Origin: Heligmosomoides polygyrus polygyrus
Taxonomy: Eukaryota > Nematoda > Chromadorea > Rhabditida > Heligmosomidae
Reading direction: 5' to 3'
Assembly: GCA_947396885.1 (NCBI GenBank)
Contig: OX377204.1
Span: 37,967,975 to 38,031,974 of the forward strand
DNA length: 64,000 nt
Part shown: positions 1-9,187 of the stretch, piece after piece
How positions within the stretch are numbered: the stretch's first letter is position 1
Layout: every line of letters begins with the position of its first letter
Notes under the pieces: model-generated
Seen by the model: only the letters and a program-made list of their open reading frames with translations
Database searches by the model: none
What the model was told of the DNA's origin: nothing
Program-made: the position numbers and the translations under genes

Positions 1-68
1 CGAACCAGGATCGAACTGGTGACCTTTAGATCTTCAGTCTAACGCTCTCCCAACTGAGCTATCGAGGC
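1..68 (-). tRNA. tRNA-Phe(GAA) copy 1, cut by window edge
   Basis: The visible 68 nt match the consensus. The last five bases of the 3' acceptor end lie outside the window. Confidence 0.85.
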
Positions 69-182
69 TGACGAGCACACCCGCACGCGTCCATCTGGCG
101 TAGTGCTCCGATCGGACGTGTGTGGATGGAATCCGTGCTGCGACGTGTAGTACCCGTCCACTGGCGTCCGTCCGCGTTTCGC

Positions 183-186
183 AAAA
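183..186 (-). terminator. Pol III T4 terminator, shown on copy 2
   Basis: Four Ts on the transcribed strand lie four bases after the discriminator base. The run recurs in nearly every unit. It is broken by a point change next to copy 3 (near 378), where the run reads TTAT. Confidence 0.75.
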
Positions 187-189
187 CAT

Positions 190-262
190 TGCCCCGAACC
201 AGGATCGAACTGGTGACCTTTAGATCTTCAGTCTAACGCTCTCCCAACTGAGCTATCGAGGC
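190..262 (-). tRNA. tRNA-Phe(GAA) copy 2 (reference copy)
   Basis: Seventy-three nt fold into a full cloverleaf: 7-bp acceptor stem with one U-G pair, 4-bp D stem, 5-bp anticodon stem with loop CTGAAGA (anticodon GAA), 5-nt variable loop, 5-bp T stem and TTCGATC T loop, discriminator A. It is closely related to the tRNA-Phe known from C. elegans. The product would carry phenylalanine to UUC/UUU codons. There is no intron and CCA is not encoded, as expected for a eukaryote. Confidence 0.95.
202..255 (-). promoter_or_regulatory. Internal Pol III promoter (A box 244-255, B box 202-210), shown on copy 2
   Basis: On the minus strand the A box reads TAGCTCAGTTGG and the B box GTTCGATCC, both good fits to the Pol III consensus. 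The same pair occurs in nearly every unit; the copies listed with U8, D-stem or T-loop changes alter it slightly. Confidence 0.85.
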
Positions 263-383
263 TGACGAGCACACCCGCACGCGTCCGTCTGGCGTAGTGC
301 TCCGATCGGACGTGTGTGGATGGAATCCGTGCTGCGACGTGTAGTACCCGTCCACTGGCGTCCGTCCGCGTTTCGCATAACAT

Positions 384-456
384 TGCCCCGAACCAGGATC
401 GAACTGGTGACCTTTAGATCTTCAGTCTAACGCTCTCCCAACTGAGCTATCGAGGC
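384..456 (-). tRNA. tRNA-Phe(GAA) copy 3
   Basis: Consensus tRNA, but the downstream T4 run is broken by one base, so termination may shift downstream. Confidence 0.9.
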
Positions 457-576
457 TGACGAGCACACCCGCACGCGTCCGTCTGGCGTAGGCTCCGATC
501 GGACGTGTGTGGATGGAATCCGTGCTGCGATGTGTAGTACCAGTCCACTGGCGTCCGTCCGCGTTTCGCAAAACAT

Positions 577-649
577 TGCCCCGAACCAGGATCGAACTGG
601 TAACCTTTAGATCTTCAGTCTAACGCTATCCCAACTGAGCTATCGAGGC
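577..649 (-). tRNA. tRNA-Phe(GAA) copy 4, variant
   Basis: C48 is U in the variable loop, and G22 is U, which breaks the last D-stem pair. Confidence 0.8.
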
Positions 650-770
650 TGACGAGCACACCCGCACGCGTCCGTCTGGCGTAGGGCTCCGATCGGACGT
701 GTGTGGATGGAATCCGTGCTGCGACGTGTAGTACCCGTCCACTGGCGTCCGTCCGCGTTTCGCAAAACAT

Positions 771-843
771 TGCCCCGAACCAGGATCGAACTGGTGACCT
801 TTAGATCTTCAGTCTAACGCTCTCCCAACTGAGCTATCGAGGC
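771..843 (-). tRNA. tRNA-Phe(GAA) copy 5
   Basis: Consensus sequence. Confidence 0.93.
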
Positions 844-964
844 TGACGAGCACACCCGCACGCGTCCGTCTGGCGTAGTGCTCCGATCGGACGTGTGTGG
901 ATGGAATCCGTGCTGCGACGTGTAGTACCAGTCCACTAGCGTCCGTCCGCGTTTCGCAAAACAT

Positions 965-1037
965 TGCCCCGAACCAGGATCGAACTGGTGACCTTTAGAT
1001 CTTCAGTCTAACGCTCTCCCAACTGAGCTATCGAGGC
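965..1037 (-). tRNA. tRNA-Phe(GAA) copy 6
   Basis: Consensus sequence. Confidence 0.93.
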
Positions 1038-1158
1038 TGACGAGCACACCCGCACGCGTCCGTCTGGCGTAGGGCTCCGATCGGACGTGTGTGGATGGAA
1101 TCCGTGCTGCGACGTGTAGTACCCGTCCACTGGCGTCCGTCCGCGTTTCGCAAAACAT

Positions 1159-1231
1159 TGCCCCGAACCAGGATCGAACTGGTGACCTTTAGAACTTCAG
1201 TCTAACGCTCTCCCAACTGAGCTATCGAGGC
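1159..1231 (-). tRNA. tRNA-Phe(GAA) copy 7, variant
   Basis: A38 is U in the anticodon loop; the anticodon GAA is unchanged. Confidence 0.85.
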
Positions 1232-1352
1232 TGACGAGCACACCCGCACGCGTCCGTCTGGCGTAGTGCTCCGATCGGACGTGTGTGGATGGAATCCGTG
1301 CTGCGACGTGTAGTACCCGTCCACTGGCGACCGTCCGCGTTTCGCAAAACAT

Positions 1353-1425
1353 TGCCCCGAACCAGGATCGAACTGGTGACCTTTAGATCTTCAGTCTAAC
1401 GCTCTCCCAACTGAGCTATCGAGGC
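1353..1425 (-). tRNA. tRNA-Phe(GAA) copy 8
   Basis: Consensus sequence. Confidence 0.93.
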
Positions 1426-1546
1426 TGACGAGCACACCCGCACGCGTCCGTCTGGCGTAGTGCTCCGATCGGACGTGTGTGGATGGAATCCGTGCTGCGA
1501 CGTGTAGTACCCGTCCACTGGCGTCCGTCCGCGTTTCGCAAAACAT

Positions 1547-1619
1547 TGCCCCGAACCAGGATCGAACTGGTGACCTTTAGATCTTCAGTCTAACGCTCTC
1601 CCAACTGAGCTATCGAGGC
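1547..1619 (-). tRNA. tRNA-Phe(GAA) copy 9
   Basis: Consensus sequence; the following spacer is one base short. Confidence 0.93.
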
Positions 1620-1739
1620 TGACGAGCACACCCGCACGCGTCCGTCTGGCGTAGGCTCCGATCGGACGTGTGTGGATGGAATCCGTGCTGCGATGTGTAG
1701 TACCCGTCCACTGGCGTCCGTCCGCGTTTCGCAAAACAT

Positions 1740-1811
1740 TGCCCGAACCAGGATCGAACTGGTGACCTTTAGATCTTCAGTCTAACGCTCTCCCAACTGA
1801 GCTATCGAGGC
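1740..1811 (-). tRNA. tRNA-Phe(GAA) copy 10, one-base deletion
   Basis: One G is missing from the 3' acceptor strand (72 nt), so a 7-bp acceptor stem cannot form. Probably defective. Confidence 0.65.
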
Positions 1812-1932
1812 TGACGAGCACACCCGCACGCGTCCGTCTGGCGTAGGGCTCCGATCGGACGTGTGTGGATGGAATCCGTGCTGCGACGTGTAGTACCCAT
1901 CCACTGGCGTCCGTCCGCGTTTCGCAAAACAT

Positions 1933-2005
1933 TGCCCCGAACCAGGATCGAACTGGTGACCTTTAGATCTTCAGTCTAACGCTCTCCCAACTGAGCTATC
2001 GAGGC
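1933..2005 (-). tRNA. tRNA-Phe(GAA) copy 11
   Basis: Consensus sequence. Confidence 0.93.
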
Positions 2006-2126
2006 TGACGAGCACACCCGCACGCGTCCGTCTGGCGTAGGGCTCCGATCGGACGTGTGTGGATGGAATCCGTGCTGCGACGTGTAGTACCAGTCCACTG
2101 GCGTCCGTCCGCGTTTCGCAAAACAT

Positions 2127-2199
2127 TGCCCCGAACCAGGATCGAACTGGTAACCTTTAGATCTTCAGTCTAACGCTATCCCAACTGAGCTATCGAGGC
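2127..2199 (-). tRNA. tRNA-Phe(GAA) copy 12, variant
   Basis: Same two changes as copy 4 (C48U, G22U), so the two are duplicates. Confidence 0.8.
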
Positions 2200-2320
2200 T
2201 GACGAGCACACCCGCACGCGTCCGTCTGGCGTAGGGCTCCGATCGGACGTGTGTGGATGGAATCCGTGCTGCGACGTGTAGTACCCGTCCACTGGCGTCC
2301 GTCCGCGTTTCGCAAAACAT

Positions 2321-2393
2321 TGCCCCGAACCAGGATCGAACTGGTGACCTTTAGAACTTCAGTCTAACGCTCTCCCAACTGAGCTATCGAGGC
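2321..2393 (-). tRNA. tRNA-Phe(GAA) copy 13, variant
   Basis: A38U in the anticodon loop, as in copy 7. Confidence 0.85.
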
Positions 2394-2514
2394 TGACGAG
2401 CACACCCGCACGCGTCCGTCTGACTTAGGGCTCCGATCGGACGTGTGTGGATGGAATCCGTGCTGCGACGTGTAGTACCCGTCCACTGGCGTCCGTCCGC
2501 GTTTCGCAAAACAT

Positions 2515-2587
2515 TGCCCCGAACCAGGATCGAACTGGTGACCTTTAGATCTTCAGTCTAACGCTTTCTCAACTGAGCTATCGAGGC
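2515..2587 (-). tRNA. tRNA-Phe(GAA) copy 14, variant
   Basis: G22A breaks a D-stem pair and the D-loop GG is altered (G19A). Probably impaired folding. Confidence 0.7.
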
Positions 2588-2708
2588 TGACGAGCACACC
2601 CGCACGCGTCCGTCTGACTTAGGGCTCCGATCGGACGTGTGTGGATGGAATCCGTGCTGCGACGTGTAGTACCCGTCCACTGGCGTCCGTCCGCGTTTCG
2701 CAAAACAT

Positions 2709-2781
2709 TGCCCCGAACCAGGATCGAACTGGTGACCTTTAGATCTTCAGTCTAAAGCTCTCCCAACTGAGCTATCGAGGC
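2709..2781 (-). tRNA. tRNA-Phe(GAA) copy 15, variant
   Basis: G26U at the D/anticodon stem junction. Confidence 0.8.
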
Positions 2782-2902
2782 TGACGAGCACACCCGCACG
2801 CGTCCGTCTGGCGTAGGGCTCCGATCGGACGTGTGTGGATGGAATCCGTGCTGCGACGTGTAGTACCCGTCCACTGGCGTCCGTCCGCGTTTCGCAAAAC
2901 AT

Positions 2903-2975
2903 TGCCCCGAACCCGGATCGAACTGGTGACCTTTAGATCTTCAGTCTAACGCTCTCCCAACTGAGCTATCGAGGC
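2903..2975 (-). tRNA. tRNA-Phe(GAA) copy 16, variant
   Basis: One A-U pair of the T stem becomes A-G (U62G). Confidence 0.75.
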
Positions 2976-3096
2976 TGACGAGCACACCCGCACGCGTCCA
3001 TCTGGCGTAGTGCTCCGATCGGACGTGTGTGGATGGAATCCGTGCTGCGACGTGTAGTACCCGTCCACTGGCGTCCGTCCGCGTTTCGCAAAACAT

Positions 3097-3169
3097 TGCC
3101 CCGAACCAGGATCGAACTGGTGACCTTTAGATCTTCAGTCTAACGCTCTCCCAACTGAGCTATCGAGGC
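3097..3169 (-). tRNA. tRNA-Phe(GAA) copy 17
   Basis: Consensus sequence. Confidence 0.93.
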
Positions 3170-3290
3170 TGACGAACACACCCGCACGCGTCCGTCTGGC
3201 GTAGGGCTCCGATCGGACGTGTGTGGATGGAATCCGTGCTGCGACGTGTAGTACCCGTCCACTGGCGTCCGTCCGCGTTTCGCAAAACAT

Positions 3291-3363
3291 TGCCCCGAAC
3301 CAGGATCGAACTGGTGACCTTTAGAACTTCAGTCTAACGCTCTCCCAACTGAGCTATCGAGGC
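3291..3363 (-). tRNA. tRNA-Phe(GAA) copy 18, variant
   Basis: A38U; the next spacer is shortened by several bases. Confidence 0.85.
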
Positions 3364-3477
3364 TGACGAGCACACCCGCACGCGTGCGTAGTGCTCCGAT
3401 CGGACGTGTGTGGATGGAATCCGTGCTGCGACGTGTAGTACCCATCCACTGGCGTCCGTCCGCGCTTCGCAAAACAT

Positions 3478-3550
3478 TGCCCCGAACCAGGATCGAACTG
3501 GTGACCTTTAGATCTTCAGTCTAACGCTTTCCCAACTGAGCTATCGAGGC
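3478..3550 (-). tRNA. tRNA-Phe(GAA) copy 19, variant
   Basis: G22A breaks the last D-stem pair. Confidence 0.75.
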
Positions 3551-3671
3551 TGACGAGCACACCCGCACGCGTCCGTCTGACTTAGGGCTCCGATCGGACG
3601 TGTGTGGATGGAATCCGTGCTGCGACGTGTAGTACCCGTCCACTGGCGTCCGTCCGCGTTTCGCAAAACAT

Positions 3672-3744
3672 TGCCCCGAACCAGGATCGAACTGGTGACC
3701 TTTAGATCTTCAGTCTAAAGCTCTCCCAACTGAGCTATCGAGGC
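3672..3744 (-). tRNA. tRNA-Phe(GAA) copy 20, variant
   Basis: G26U, as in copy 15; copies 18-21 resemble copies 13-16 in order. Confidence 0.8.
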
Positions 3745-3865
3745 TGACGAGCACACCCGCACGCGTCCGTCTGGCGTAGGGCTCCGATCGGACGTGTGTG
3801 GATGGAATCCGTGCTGCGACGTGTAGTACCCGTCCACTGGCGTCCGTCCGCGTTTCGCAAAACAT

Positions 3866-3938
3866 TGCCCCGAACCCGGATCGAACTGGTGACCTTTAGA
3901 TCTTCAGTCTAACGCTCTCCCAACTGAGCTATCGAGGC
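3866..3938 (-). tRNA. tRNA-Phe(GAA) copy 21, variant
   Basis: T-stem U62G, as in copy 16. Confidence 0.75.
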
Positions 3939-4059
3939 TGACGAGCACACCCGCACGCGTCCATCTGGCGTAGTGCTCCGATCGGACGTGTGTGGATGGA
4001 ATCCGTGCTGCGACGTGTAGTACCCGTCTACTGGCGTCCGTCCGCGTTTCGCAAAACAT

Positions 4060-4132
4060 TGCCCCGAACCAGGATCGAACTGGTGACCTTTAGATCTTCA
4101 GTCTAACGCTCTCCCAACTGAGCTATCGAGGC
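4060..4132 (-). tRNA. tRNA-Phe(GAA) copy 22
   Basis: Consensus sequence. Confidence 0.93.
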
Positions 4133-4253
4133 TGACGAGCACACCCGCACGCGTCCATCTGGCGTAGTGCTCCGATCGGACGTGTGTGGATGGAATCCGT
4201 GCTGCGACGTGTAGTACCCGTCCACTGGCGTCCGTCCGCGTTTCGCAAAACAT

Positions 4254-4326
4254 TGCCCCGAACCAGGATCGAACTGGTGACCTTTAGATCTTCAGTCTAA
4301 CGCTCTCCCAACTGAGCTGTCGAGGC
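4254..4326 (-). tRNA. tRNA-Phe(GAA) copy 23, variant
   Basis: U8C removes the conserved U8 that pairs with A14 and also changes the first A-box base. Confidence 0.75.
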
Positions 4327-4447
4327 TGACGAGCACACCCGCACGCGTCCGTCTGGCGTAGGGCTCCGATCGGACGTGTGTGGATGGAATCCGTGCTGCG
4401 ACGTGTAGTACCCGTCCACTGGCGTCCGTCCGCGTTTCGCAAAACAT

Positions 4448-4520
4448 TGCCCCGAACCCGGATCGAACTGGTGACCTTTAGATCTTCAGTCTAACGCTCT
4501 CCCAACTGAGCTATCGAGGC
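4448..4520 (-). tRNA. tRNA-Phe(GAA) copy 24, variant
   Basis: T-stem U62G; the next spacer is one base short. Confidence 0.75.
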
Positions 4521-4640
4521 TGACGAGCACACCCGCACGCGTCCGTCTGGCGTAGGCTCCGATCGGACGTGTGTGGATGGAATCCGTGCTGCGACGTGTA
4601 GTACCCGTCCACTGGCGTCCGTCCGCGTTTCGCAAAACAT

Positions 4641-4713
4641 TGCCCCGAACCAGGATCGAACTGGTGACCTTTAGATCTTCAGTCTAACGCTCTCCCAACT
4701 GAGCTATCGAGGC
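4641..4713 (-). tRNA. tRNA-Phe(GAA) copy 25
   Basis: Consensus sequence. Confidence 0.93.
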
Positions 4714-4834
4714 TGACGAGCACACCCGCACGCGTCCGTCTGGCGTAGGGCTCCGATCGGACGTGTGTGGATGGAATCCGTGCTGCGACGTGTAGTACCC
4801 ATCCACTGGCGTCCGTCCGCGTTTCGCAAAACAT

Positions 4835-4907
4835 TGCCCCGAACCAGGATCGAACTGGTGACCTTTAGATCTTCAGTCTAACGCTCTCCCAACTGAGCTA
4901 TCGAGGC
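4835..4907 (-). tRNA. tRNA-Phe(GAA) copy 26
   Basis: Consensus sequence. Confidence 0.93.
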
Positions 4908-5028
4908 TGACGAGCACACCCGCACGCGTCCGTCTGGCGTAGGGCTCCGATCGGACGTGTGTGGATGGAATCCGTGCTGCGACGTGTAGTACCAGTCCAC
5001 TGGCGTCCGTCCGCGTTTCGCAAAACAT

Positions 5029-5101
5029 TGCCCCGAACCAGGATCGAACTGGTAACCTTTAGATCTTCAGTCTAACGCTCTCCCAACTGAGCTATCGAGG
5101 C
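5029..5101 (-). tRNA. tRNA-Phe(GAA) copy 27, variant
   Basis: C48U in the variable loop only. Confidence 0.88.
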
Positions 5102-5222
5102 TGACGAGCACACCCGCACGCGTCCGTCTGGCGTAGGGCTCCGATCGGACGTGTGTGGATGGAATCCGTGCTGCGACGTGTAGTACCCGTCCACTGGCGT
5201 CCGTCCGCGTTTCGCAAAACAT

Positions 5223-5295
5223 TGCCCCGAACCAGGATCGAACTGGTGACCTTTAGATCTTCAGTCTAACGCTCTCCCAACTGAGCTATCGAGGC
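5223..5295 (-). tRNA. tRNA-Phe(GAA) copy 28
   Basis: Consensus; first unit of duplicated block A. Confidence 0.93.
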
Positions 5296-5416
5296 TGACG
5301 AGCACACCCGCACGCGTCCGTCTGGCGTAGTGCTCCGATCGGACGTGTGTGGATGGAATCCGTGCTGCGACGTGTAGTACCAGTCCACTGGCGTCCGTCC
5401 GCGTTTCGCAAAACAT

Positions 5417-5489
5417 TGCCCCGAACCAGGATCGAACTGGTGACCTTTAGATCTTCAGTCTAACGCTCTCCCAACTGAGCTATCGAGGC
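5417..5489 (-). tRNA. tRNA-Phe(GAA) copy 29
   Basis: Consensus sequence. Confidence 0.93.
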
Positions 5490-5610
5490 TGACGAGCACA
5501 CCCGCACGCGTCCGTCTGGCGTAGTGCTGCGATCGGACGTGTGTGGATGGAATCCGTGCTGCGACGTGTAGTACCCGTCCACTGGCGTCCGTCCGCGTTT
5601 CGCAAAACAT

Positions 5611-5683
5611 TGCCCCGAACCAGGATCGAACTGGTAACCTTTAGATCTTCAGTCTAACGCTCTCCCAACTGAGCTATCGAGAC
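5611..5683 (-). tRNA. tRNA-Phe(GAA) copy 30, variant
   Basis: C48U, and C2U turns an acceptor C-G pair into U-G. Confidence 0.82.
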
Positions 5684-5804
5684 TGACGAGCACACCCGCA
5701 CGCGTCCGTCTGGCGTAGGGCTCCGATCGGACGTGTGTGGATGGAATCCGTGCTGCGACGTGTAGTACCCGTCCACTGGCGTCCGTCCGCGTTTCGCAAA
5801 ACAT

Positions 5805-5876
5805 TGCCCGAACCAGGATCGAACTGGTGACCTTTAGATCTTCAGTCTAACGCTCTCCCAACTGAGCTATCGAGGC
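5805..5876 (-). tRNA. tRNA-Phe(GAA) copy 31, one-base deletion
   Basis: 72 nt; one 3' acceptor G lost, as in copy 10. Followed by a shortened spacer. Probably defective. Confidence 0.65.
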
Positions 5877-5990
5877 TGACGAGCACACCCGCACGCGTGC
5901 GTAGTGCTCCGATCGGACGTGTGTGGATGGAATCCGTGCTGCGACGTGTAGTACCCATCCACTGGCGTCCGTCCGCGTTTCGCAAAACAT

Positions 5991-6063
5991 TGCCCCGAAC
6001 CAGGATCGAACTGGTGACCTTTAGATCTTCAGTCTAACGCTCTCCCAACTGAGCTATCGAGGC
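5991..6063 (-). tRNA. tRNA-Phe(GAA) copy 32
   Basis: Consensus sequence. Confidence 0.93.
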
Positions 6064-6184
6064 TGACGAGCACACCCGCACGCGTCCATCTGGCGTAGTG
6101 CTCCGATCGGACGTGTGTGGATGGAATCCGTGCTGCGACGTGTAGTACTCATCCACTGGCGTCCGTCCGCGTTTCGCAAAACAT

Positions 6185-6257
6185 TGCCCCGAACCAGGAT
6201 CGAACTGGTGACCTTTAGATCTTCAGTCTAACGCTCTCCCAACTGAGCTATCGAGGC
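6185..6257 (-). tRNA. tRNA-Phe(GAA) copy 33
   Basis: Consensus sequence. Confidence 0.93.
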
Positions 6258-6378
6258 TGACGAGCACACCCGCACGCGTCCGTCTGACTTAGGGCTCCGA
6301 TCGGACGTGTGTGGATGGAATCCGTGCTGCGACGTGTAGTACTCATCCACTGGCGTCCGTCCGCGTTTCGCAAAACAT

Positions 6379-6451
6379 TGCCCCGAACCAGGATCGAACT
6401 GGTGACCTTTGGATCTTCAGTCTAACGCTCTCCCAACTGAGCTATCGAGGC
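6379..6451 (-). tRNA. tRNA-Phe(GAA) copy 34, variant
   Basis: U41C makes an A-C mismatch in the anticodon stem. Confidence 0.78.
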
Positions 6452-6572
6452 TGACGAGCACACCCGCACGCGTCCGTCTGGCGTAGGGCTCCGATCGGAC
6501 GTGTGTGGATGGAATCCGTGCTGCGACGTGTAGTACCCGTCCACTGGCGTCCGTCAGCGTTTCGCAAAACAT

Positions 6573-6645
6573 TGCCCCGAACCAGGATCGAACTGGTGAC
6601 CTTTAGATCTTCAGTCTAACGCTCTCCCAACTGAGCTATCGAGGC
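6573..6645 (-). tRNA. tRNA-Phe(GAA) copy 35
   Basis: Consensus sequence. Confidence 0.93.
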
Positions 6646-6766
6646 TGACGAGCACACCCGCACGCGTCCATCTGGCGTAGTGCTCCGATCGGACGTGTGT
6701 GGATGGAATCCGTGCTGCGACGTGTAGTACCCATCCACTGGCGTCCGTCCGCGTTTCGCAAAACAT

Positions 6767-6839
6767 TGCCCCGAACCAGGATCGAACTGGTGACCTTTAG
6801 ATCTTCAGTCTAACGCTCTCCCAACTGAGCTATCGAGGC
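6767..6839 (-). tRNA. tRNA-Phe(GAA) copy 36
   Basis: Consensus sequence. Confidence 0.93.
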
Positions 6840-6960
6840 TGACGAGCACACCCGCACGCGTCCGTCTGGCGTAGGGCTCCGATCGGACGTGTGTGGATGG
6901 AATCCGTGCTGCGACGTGTAGTACCCGTCCACTGGCGTCCGTCCGCGTTTCGCAAAACAT

Positions 6961-7033
6961 TGCCCCGAACCAGAATCGAACTGGTGACCTTTAGATCTTC
7001 AGTCTAACGCTCTCCCAACTGAGCTATCGAGGC
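6961..7033 (-). tRNA. tRNA-Phe(GAA) copy 37, variant
   Basis: C60U at the end of the T loop, inside the B box. Confidence 0.82.
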
Positions 7034-7154
7034 TGACGAGCACACCCGCACGCGTCCGTCTGGCGTAGGGCTCCGATCGGACGTGTGTGGATGGAATCCG
7101 TGCTGCGACGTGTAGTACCCATCCACTGGCGTCCGTCCGCGTTTCGCAAAACAT

Positions 7155-7227
7155 TGCCCCGAACCAGGATCGAACTGGTGACCTTTAGATCTTCAGTCTA
7201 ACGCTCTCCCAACTGAGCTGTCGAGGC
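7155..7227 (-). tRNA. tRNA-Phe(GAA) copy 38, variant
   Basis: U8C, as in copy 23. Confidence 0.75.
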
Positions 7228-7348
7228 TGACGAGCACACCCGCACGCGTCCGTCTGGCGTAGGGCTCCGATCGGACGTGTGTGGATGGAATCCGTGCTGC
7301 GACGTGTAGTACCCGTCCACTGGCGTCCGTCCGCGTTTCGCAAAACAT

Positions 7349-7421
7349 TGCCCCGAACCCGGATCGAACTGGTGACCTTTAGATCTTCAGTCTAACGCTC
7401 TCCCAACTGAGCTATCGAGGC
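7349..7421 (-). tRNA. tRNA-Phe(GAA) copy 39, variant
   Basis: T-stem U62G. Mariner copy 1 starts 81 bp upstream of its 5' end. Confidence 0.75.
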
Positions 7422-7502
7422 TGACGAGCACACCCGCACGCGTCCATCTGGCGTAGTGCTCCGATCGGACGTGTGTGGATGGAATCCGTGCTGCGACGTG
7501 TA

Positions 7503-8409
7503 TTAGGGGGGGGCCAAAAGTAATGAGACACCCCATGCCGTGTCCATATATCTCGTGGCTGGAGTCTGATTTCGTGCTTGTTGTATTTGTATGTTTGTAT
7601 GCTACTTACTGAAGCCCATCTGAAAAGTTACCACTTCCGCCCTTTCCAGAAGCATGCCAAAAACCCCAGCCTGTCTCACGCCGAAACCCCAGTCTGACGA
7701 GTCGACCTGTGTCGCTCAAATCTCCCCCAATTCCCAACCCCGGGCAGCCTGGGCTCAATATTCACGCAAGATGAGAAGTACGTCTTCTACCTTAACCCTG
7801 CCAAGCAGCGAGTCTGGGTGAGGCCTGGTGAATTGTTACCGACCTTCGTTCGGCGAGATGTACACGGCGAGAAGCATCTTTGGAGCTTTTGGGTCTGCGC
7901 CCATGGATCGGTTTACCGGAAGCTGTTTCCCAAGAGCACCGCGATGAACTCCAAGGCCATGGTGAACGAAATAGAGGAGATGGGCGGGCGACTCGCTCTT
8001 ATTCATTCGCAGCGCTTCAAGAAGGTTCTCCTCTTCGATAACGCCGCACCCCATCGGGAACAAGTAACCATGGATAAGCTTGGCCAGCTGGGCTACGTTC
8101 ACATGCCTCACCCACCGTATTCGCTGGACATCTCTCCATGCAACTACCACTACTACTTGAGCCTACAGGACTTCCTAGTCGGAAGGGACACAAGAACCCA
8201 AGCAGTTCTTGACAACCATATCGAGCAGTTGATCAACACCAGGCTCAAGCAGTTCTGGAAGGATGGGATCAGGAAGTGGGCTGAGCGATGGCAGCAAGGT
8301 CCTTGCCCTTAATGGCAAATACACTCCTCAGCATCGTTGAGTTGTAATTGAGTTATAAGGAGACAAAGATTTTTTTCATTTTGTCTCATTACTTTTGGCC
8401 CCCCCCTAA
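7503..8409 (+). mobile_element. Non-autonomous mariner, copy 1
   Basis: A 907-bp element with terminal inverted repeats of about 28 bp: the left end starts TTAGGGGGGGGCC and continues AAAAGTAATGAGACA, the right end is its complement. It is flanked by TA duplications (7501-7502 and 8410-8411) inside the tRNA spacer, as is standard for Tc1/mariner. The internal region holds only the catalytic half of a transposase. The undisturbed spacer elsewhere in the array gives the empty site. Confidence 0.95.
7818..8312 (+). pseudogene. Mariner transposase catalytic-domain remnant, copy 1
   Basis: A 164-residue open frame, readable in frame from 7698, which brings in FTQDEKYVF with the first catalytic Asp. 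Residue motifs: LLFDNAAPH carries the second Asp, and PPYSLDISPCNYH carries Asn where mariner DD34D transposases have the third Asp. The N-terminal helix-turn-helix region (normally ~170 residues) is missing. It should be inactive as a nuclease and unable to bind the ends. No frameshifts occur in the remnant, and all eight copies encode the same protein. Confidence 0.9.
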
Positions 8410-8451
8410 TAGTACCCATCCACTGGCGTCCGTCCGCGTTTCGCAAAACAT

Positions 8452-8524
8452 TGCCCCGAACCAGGATCGAACTGGTGACCTTTAGATCTTCAGTCTAACG
8501 CTCTCCCAACTGAGCTATCGAGGC
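8452..8524 (-). tRNA. tRNA-Phe(GAA) copy 40
   Basis: Consensus; its 3' end lies 42 bp from mariner copy 1. Confidence 0.93.
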
Positions 8525-8645
8525 TGACGAGCACACCCGCACGCGTCCATCTGGCGTAGTGCTCCGATCGGACGTGTGTGGATGGAATCCGTGCTGCGAC
8601 GTGTAGTACTCATCCACTGGCGTCCGTCCGCGTTTCGCAAAACAT

Positions 8646-8718
8646 TGCCCCGAACCAGGATCGAACTGGTGACCTTTAGATCTTCAGTCTAACGCTCTCC
8701 CAACTGAGCTATCGAGGC
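8646..8718 (-). tRNA. tRNA-Phe(GAA) copy 41
   Basis: Consensus sequence. Confidence 0.93.
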
Positions 8719-8839
8719 TGACGAGCACACCCGCACGCGTCCGTCTGACTTAGGGCTCCGATCGGACGTGTGTGGATGGAATCCGTGCTGCGACGTGTAG
8801 TACTCATCCACTGGCGTCCGTCCGCGTTTCGCAAAACAT

Positions 8840-8912
8840 TGCCCCGAACCAGGATCGAACTGGTGACCTTTAGATCTTCAGTCTAACGCTCTCCCAACTG
8901 AGCTATCGAGGC
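8840..8912 (-). tRNA. tRNA-Phe(GAA) copy 42
   Basis: Consensus sequence. Confidence 0.93.
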
Positions 8913-9033
8913 TGACGAGCACACCCGCACGCGTCCGTCTGGCGTAGGGCTCCGATCGGACGTGTGTGGATGGAATCCGTGCTGCGACGTGTAGTACCCG
9001 TCCACTGGCGTCCGTCAGCGTTTCGCAAAACAT

Positions 9034-9106
9034 TGCCCCGAACCAGGATCGAACTGTTGACCTTTAGATCTTCAGTCTAACGCTCTCCCAACTGAGCTAT
9101 CGAGGC
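9034..9106 (-). tRNA. tRNA-Phe(GAA) copy 43, variant
   Basis: C50A makes an A-G mismatch in the T stem. This variant occurs only directly beside a mariner copy. Confidence 0.75.
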
Positions 9107-9187
9107 TGACGAGCACACCCGCACGCGTCCATCTGGCGTAGTGCTCCGATCGGACGTGTGTGGATGGAATCCGTGCTGCGACGTGTA

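Noticed and set aside
7836..8150. 104-codon minus-strand frame opposite the mariner transposase (and in all seven other copies)
   Set aside because: It is the antisense shadow of the catalytic domain; repetition reflects the copied element, not selection.
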